Below are positions 7,365 through 9,231 of a stretch of 9,231 nucleotides of DNA, piece by piece. Under the pieces are notes generated by a model, which searched no databases, was not told the origin of the DNA, and saw only the letters and a program-made list of their open reading frames with translations. The position numbers were made by a program, and so were the translations under genes. The stretch comes from CAZLPW01 sp964561495 (GTDB taxonomy: Bacteria > Fidelibacterota > Marinisomatia > Marinisomatales > UBA1611). The stretch is taken from NCBI GenBank assembly GCA_964561495.1, contig CAZLPW010000078.1:1-9231 (forward strand), written 5' to 3'. Each line of letters starts with the position of its first letter. The stretch's first letter is position 1.

Positions 7365-8231
7365 TTATTCCTCCTCAAGAGCGTAATCTTGAATATCATC
7401 TGGTTGAGTGTTGTTTTTTTTATCTTGAAATGCGGCAAATCCTAGAAATCCTATAACTGCAAATAGAACCCAAAACGTAGCGTAGTTATAATCAGAGCTG
7501 GAAAATTTAATGAGATCAGTAAACCTACCAATAAGCAGTGAAATACGTCCCATGACAGCAAAACCAAAAGATGCCCCAAAGCTTATCATTAAAAAATTTA
7601 TACCTATTTTCGTAGCAGTACCAAGAGCGCCTTTGTGTTCTTTTGAAAAATAAAAATATAATAGGCCTGTAATTGTTCCAGTGATGATAATGATATTATT
7701 AAAAACAGAAGGAGAAGAAAGACTGAAAATAGGAAGACTAAAGTCAAATATATTTACAGCTGTTCCCTTTATCTGCCCAATCACATTTGAACTGAGATAA
7801 CCGTATGCTCTTAGTCCAGCAGCCATTCCTACAATATAAGCTATTCCCCAACGAGCCATCCAGCTTAAACTAGGAATTAGACTTAAAAGCATCATAACCC
7901 CCAGCGCTAACGGCAAAAGATATATAAGATGTTGGTCATGACCCTTATCAATACCACCTTCGGGAAAAATCGAGGCAAAGAAAAAGCTTAAAATATTATA
8001 GATTGAATAAGTTATCGTGTCTGGGTCATAATGTTTCGCAGGAAACAACCTTCCAAATAAATTTGGCTGCAATTGAGTCCAAAATCCAAGCGAAAATAAA
8101 TATCCTGCAGAAATGCCAACAAACAGATGTTCGGCAATTTTATAGAATGGGTTATCTCTGTACAAGTAAGAAAAAATTGCTATTGTTAGAAAAGCAGCTA
8201 CCCAGCCTCCTAATATTGAAGAAAATACCAT
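7365..8231 (-). CDS. Polytopic membrane protein of unknown function, 288 aa
   Basis: I cannot assign this protein to a characterised family. It has about seven hydrophobic segments, near residues 5-23, 34-52, 102-120, 127-146, 177-196, 207-226 and 250-268. A loop of some 45 residues follows the second, and the tail is acidic, ending ALEEE. Several charged or polar groups next to or inside membrane segments look conserved in character: YRDNPFYKIAEHLFVGISAGY (24-44), GMAAGLRAYGYL (135-146), and SFGASFGFAVMGR with RISLLIGR (217-236). No signal peptide, ATPase or transporter signature is visible. The ATG at 8231 lies 1 nt after the stop of the 284-residue protein gene. An AGAGGT ribosome-site candidate (8247-8252) is set rather far off, at 15 nt. 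The spacing implies co-translation, and probably a shared membrane complex with its two upstream neighbours. Confidence 0.85.
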   Translation of the reverse strand: MVFSSILGGWVAAFLTIAIFSYLYRDNPFYKIAEHLFVGISAGYLFSLGFWTQLQPNLFGRLFPAKHYDPDTITYSIYNILSFFFASIFPEGGIDKGHDQHLIYLLPLALGVMMLLSLIPSLSWMARWGIAYIVGMAAGLRAYGYLSSNVIGQIKGTAVNIFDFSLPIFSLSSPSVFNNIIIITGTITGLLYFYFSKEHKGALGTATKIGINFLMISFGASFGFAVMGRISLLIGRFTDLIKFSSSDYNYATFWVLFAVIGFLGFAAFQDKKNNTQPDDIQDYALEEE

Positions 8232-8232
8232 A

Positions 8233-9087
8233 TTAGTATTTTTTTGACCTCTTACGCTCTATGAAATAAGCTGTATTCCCAAGAACGATGAATAAAACAA
8301 TAACTAAATGCGCAATTGACTGCGCGTCCATTCCGCTCGTAGCTGTGCCCTTTTGTCCAATCAATGCCTCATATTCAGCAGCGCCTGGCATACCAGCCAG
8401 GACACCTACCATTTGACCTGCCTGAACATAAGGCATAACCTCATTAACTTGAATAGATGTGACACCAGAGCTCATCGGAATTCCAGTCGGATCGGCTGCA
8501 TATTGAACCCATTCTATTGTACCAGGATATCCCGCAGAAACACTAAATAAAAAGGCGAAATCTTCAAAGTTTGTTATACCATCCATCATCGGTATCTCAT
8601 CAACCTTTGTTTGTCTTGAGTCAACTGAATATAATTTGCGAATATTACTCACTATTCCCTTAACAACCGCCTCTCCACCAGGCCGGTAACCAAGTAGGAC
8701 ATAGTCTTCCCCGTATTTTTTAGAAAATTCATTTTCAGCAACCTGATTTAAAGCGTCCTGAGCCATGAACTGCCCATCTGGCCATAAGCATGTAACGTAA
8801 ACCGTATGCTCATTGCGAAATAAGTGTCTTAAGATACTTATTGTCATTGGATGATTTTCTGGTTTAGTACTTGGACTGTATTCTATGGATAATAAAATCT
8901 TTGAACCTTTTGGAAGTGTCTCAATTGCATCAAATACGGCTTTTGATGTGTCTGTAGCTCTGATTGGCATGCCAATCGGGATAATAAGAGGAATAACAAC
9001 CACGACAGCAATAATAATAAATATCCACCGCCTGTCAATATTACCAATTTTTAAAAATGTATCTTCTAATTTTCTCAATTTATTCAC
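8233..9087 (-). CDS. Membrane-anchored protein of unknown function with central alpha/beta domain, 284 aa, GTG start
   Basis: No known family is recognised. A hydrophobic segment at 21-41, preceded by Lys/Arg residues, and another at 256-275, followed by RKRSKK, place both ends in the cytoplasm by the positive-inside rule. The middle (about 42-255) would then lie outside the membrane. That middle alternates strand-like and helix-like stretches (KILLSIEY, HTVYVTCLW, YVLLGYR, FAFLFSVSAG, QMVGVLAGM), suggesting a compact alpha/beta fold. Motif-like segments are EYSPSTKPENHPM (69-81), YRPGGEAVV (134-142), YPGTIEWVQYA (187-197) and GMPGAAEYE (232-240). Translation starts at GTG (9087), inside the last codons of the upstream gene with an 8-nt overlap, and has a GAGAGA ribosome-site candidate at a suitable distance. 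GC is about 40% by my count, higher than in the genes at the left of the window. Confidence 0.85.
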   Translation of the reverse strand: MNKLRKLEDTFLKIGNIDRRWIFIIIAVVVVIPLIIPIGMPIRATDTSKAVFDAIETLPKGSKILLSIEYSPSTKPENHPMTISILRHLFRNEHTVYVTCLWPDGQFMAQDALNQVAENEFSKKYGEDYVLLGYRPGGEAVVKGIVSNIRKLYSVDSRQTKVDEIPMMDGITNFEDFAFLFSVSAGYPGTIEWVQYAADPTGIPMSSGVTSIQVNEVMPYVQAGQMVGVLAGMPGAAEYEALIGQKGTATSGMDAQSIAHLVIVLFIVLGNTAYFIERKRSKKY

Positions 9088-9231
9088 CTATATATGATCT
9101 CTCTATGCCAAGTATATAGCGAATAGATGTCGCGAAAATTCCCAGACCAATACCTATCATAATGGCTCTTGCCCCTGCAACGTTTGGATAATAATAAATC
9201 CACTCTTGAATTGATGGAAGATAAAAAATAC
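9080..9231 (-). CDS. C-terminal end of a further membrane protein, unknown function (5' part outside the window)
   Basis: An open frame enters from the right edge and ends at TAA (9080-9082), giving 49 complete codons. The visible tail has a short polar/aromatic stretch (SIQEWIYYYPNVAGARA), one clear membrane helix (about AIMIGIGLGIFATSI), and an end reading GIERSYIGE. It overlaps the GTG start of the next gene by 8 nt in another frame, the kind of junction seen in translationally coupled genes. The protein fragment is plausible on composition, membrane character and junction, but it is too short to name. It is probably the first visible member of a three-gene membrane set with the 284- and 288-residue proteins. 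Confidence 0.75.
   Translation of the reverse strand, partial: IFYLPSIQEWIYYYPNVAGARAIMIGIGLGIFATSIRYILGIERSYIGE

Noticed and set aside
8310..8325. Inverted repeat GCGCA / TGCGC with a 6-nt loop, a possible operator
   Set aside because: It is within coding sequence near the 3' end of a gene and has no promoter beside it. A chance match is the simpler explanation.
8384..8401. Perfect 6-bp GC-rich inverted repeat (CCTGGC / GCCAGG, 6-nt loop), a possible terminator or RNA structure
   Set aside because: It lies in the middle of the 284-residue protein gene, in the codons for the LAGMPG segment, and has no T run after it. The coding constraint explains it.
8003..9097. Three + strand frames (8003-8236, 8353-8550, 8885-9097) opposite the membrane genes
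   Set aside because: They are antisense to well-formed membrane protein genes with coupled junctions. The hydrophobic look of the 8885-9097 product mirrors the antisense membrane segment.

Overview
The window is a single-direction run of genes. Nine protein-coding genes (one cut by the right edge) and a partial tRNA all lie on the minus strand, so transcription runs from the right edge to the left. The DNA is AT-rich: lines I counted in the left third are about 25-33% GC, and the membrane gene at 8233-9087 is about 40%. Gaps are very short (1-24 nt, apart from gaps of 62 and 51 nt) and one pair overlaps. No + strand gene is credible. This compact, low-GC layout suits a streamlined, probably aquatic, uncultured bacterium. 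The Bacteroidota-like style of the S41 peptidase and the lysine aminotransferase plus ALDH7 pairing lean toward the FCB group, for example Marinimicrobia/SAR406. That placement is inference and not proven by the sequence.

In order of transcription, the right part (7365-9231) holds three tightly packed genes for membrane proteins that I cannot assign to a characterised family. They are the C-terminal end of one protein (9080-9231), a 284-residue protein with a membrane anchor at each end around a roughly 215-residue alpha/beta-looking domain (8233-9087, GTG start), and a 288-residue polytopic protein (7365-8231). Their 8-nt overlap and 1-nt gap suggest that the products work together. This is the least explained part of the window.

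After a 62-nt gap comes an amino-acid catabolism block: an ornithine-delta-aminotransferase-like enzyme (5971-7302), an ALDH7/AmaB-type aminoadipate-semialdehyde dehydrogenase (4432-5955) and an L-lysine 6-aminotransferase (3058-4407). The last two make a complete two-step route from lysine to 2-aminoadipate, with 2-oxoglutarate as amino acceptor and NAD(P)+ as electron acceptor. The ornithine-type enzyme would feed glutamate semialdehyde into proline/glutamate metabolism, but it has an unusual cofactor-pocket sequence.

The block runs with gaps of 2, 4 and 5 nt into housekeeping genes: rsmI (16S rRNA methyltransferase, TTG start), tmk (thymidylate kinase) and a secreted S41/C-terminal processing peptidase. 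It ends at a tRNA-Val(GAC) whose 3' part is beyond the left edge. No mobile elements, CRISPR arrays, phage genes or long non-coding stretches are visible. The longest gene-free stretch is 62 nt.
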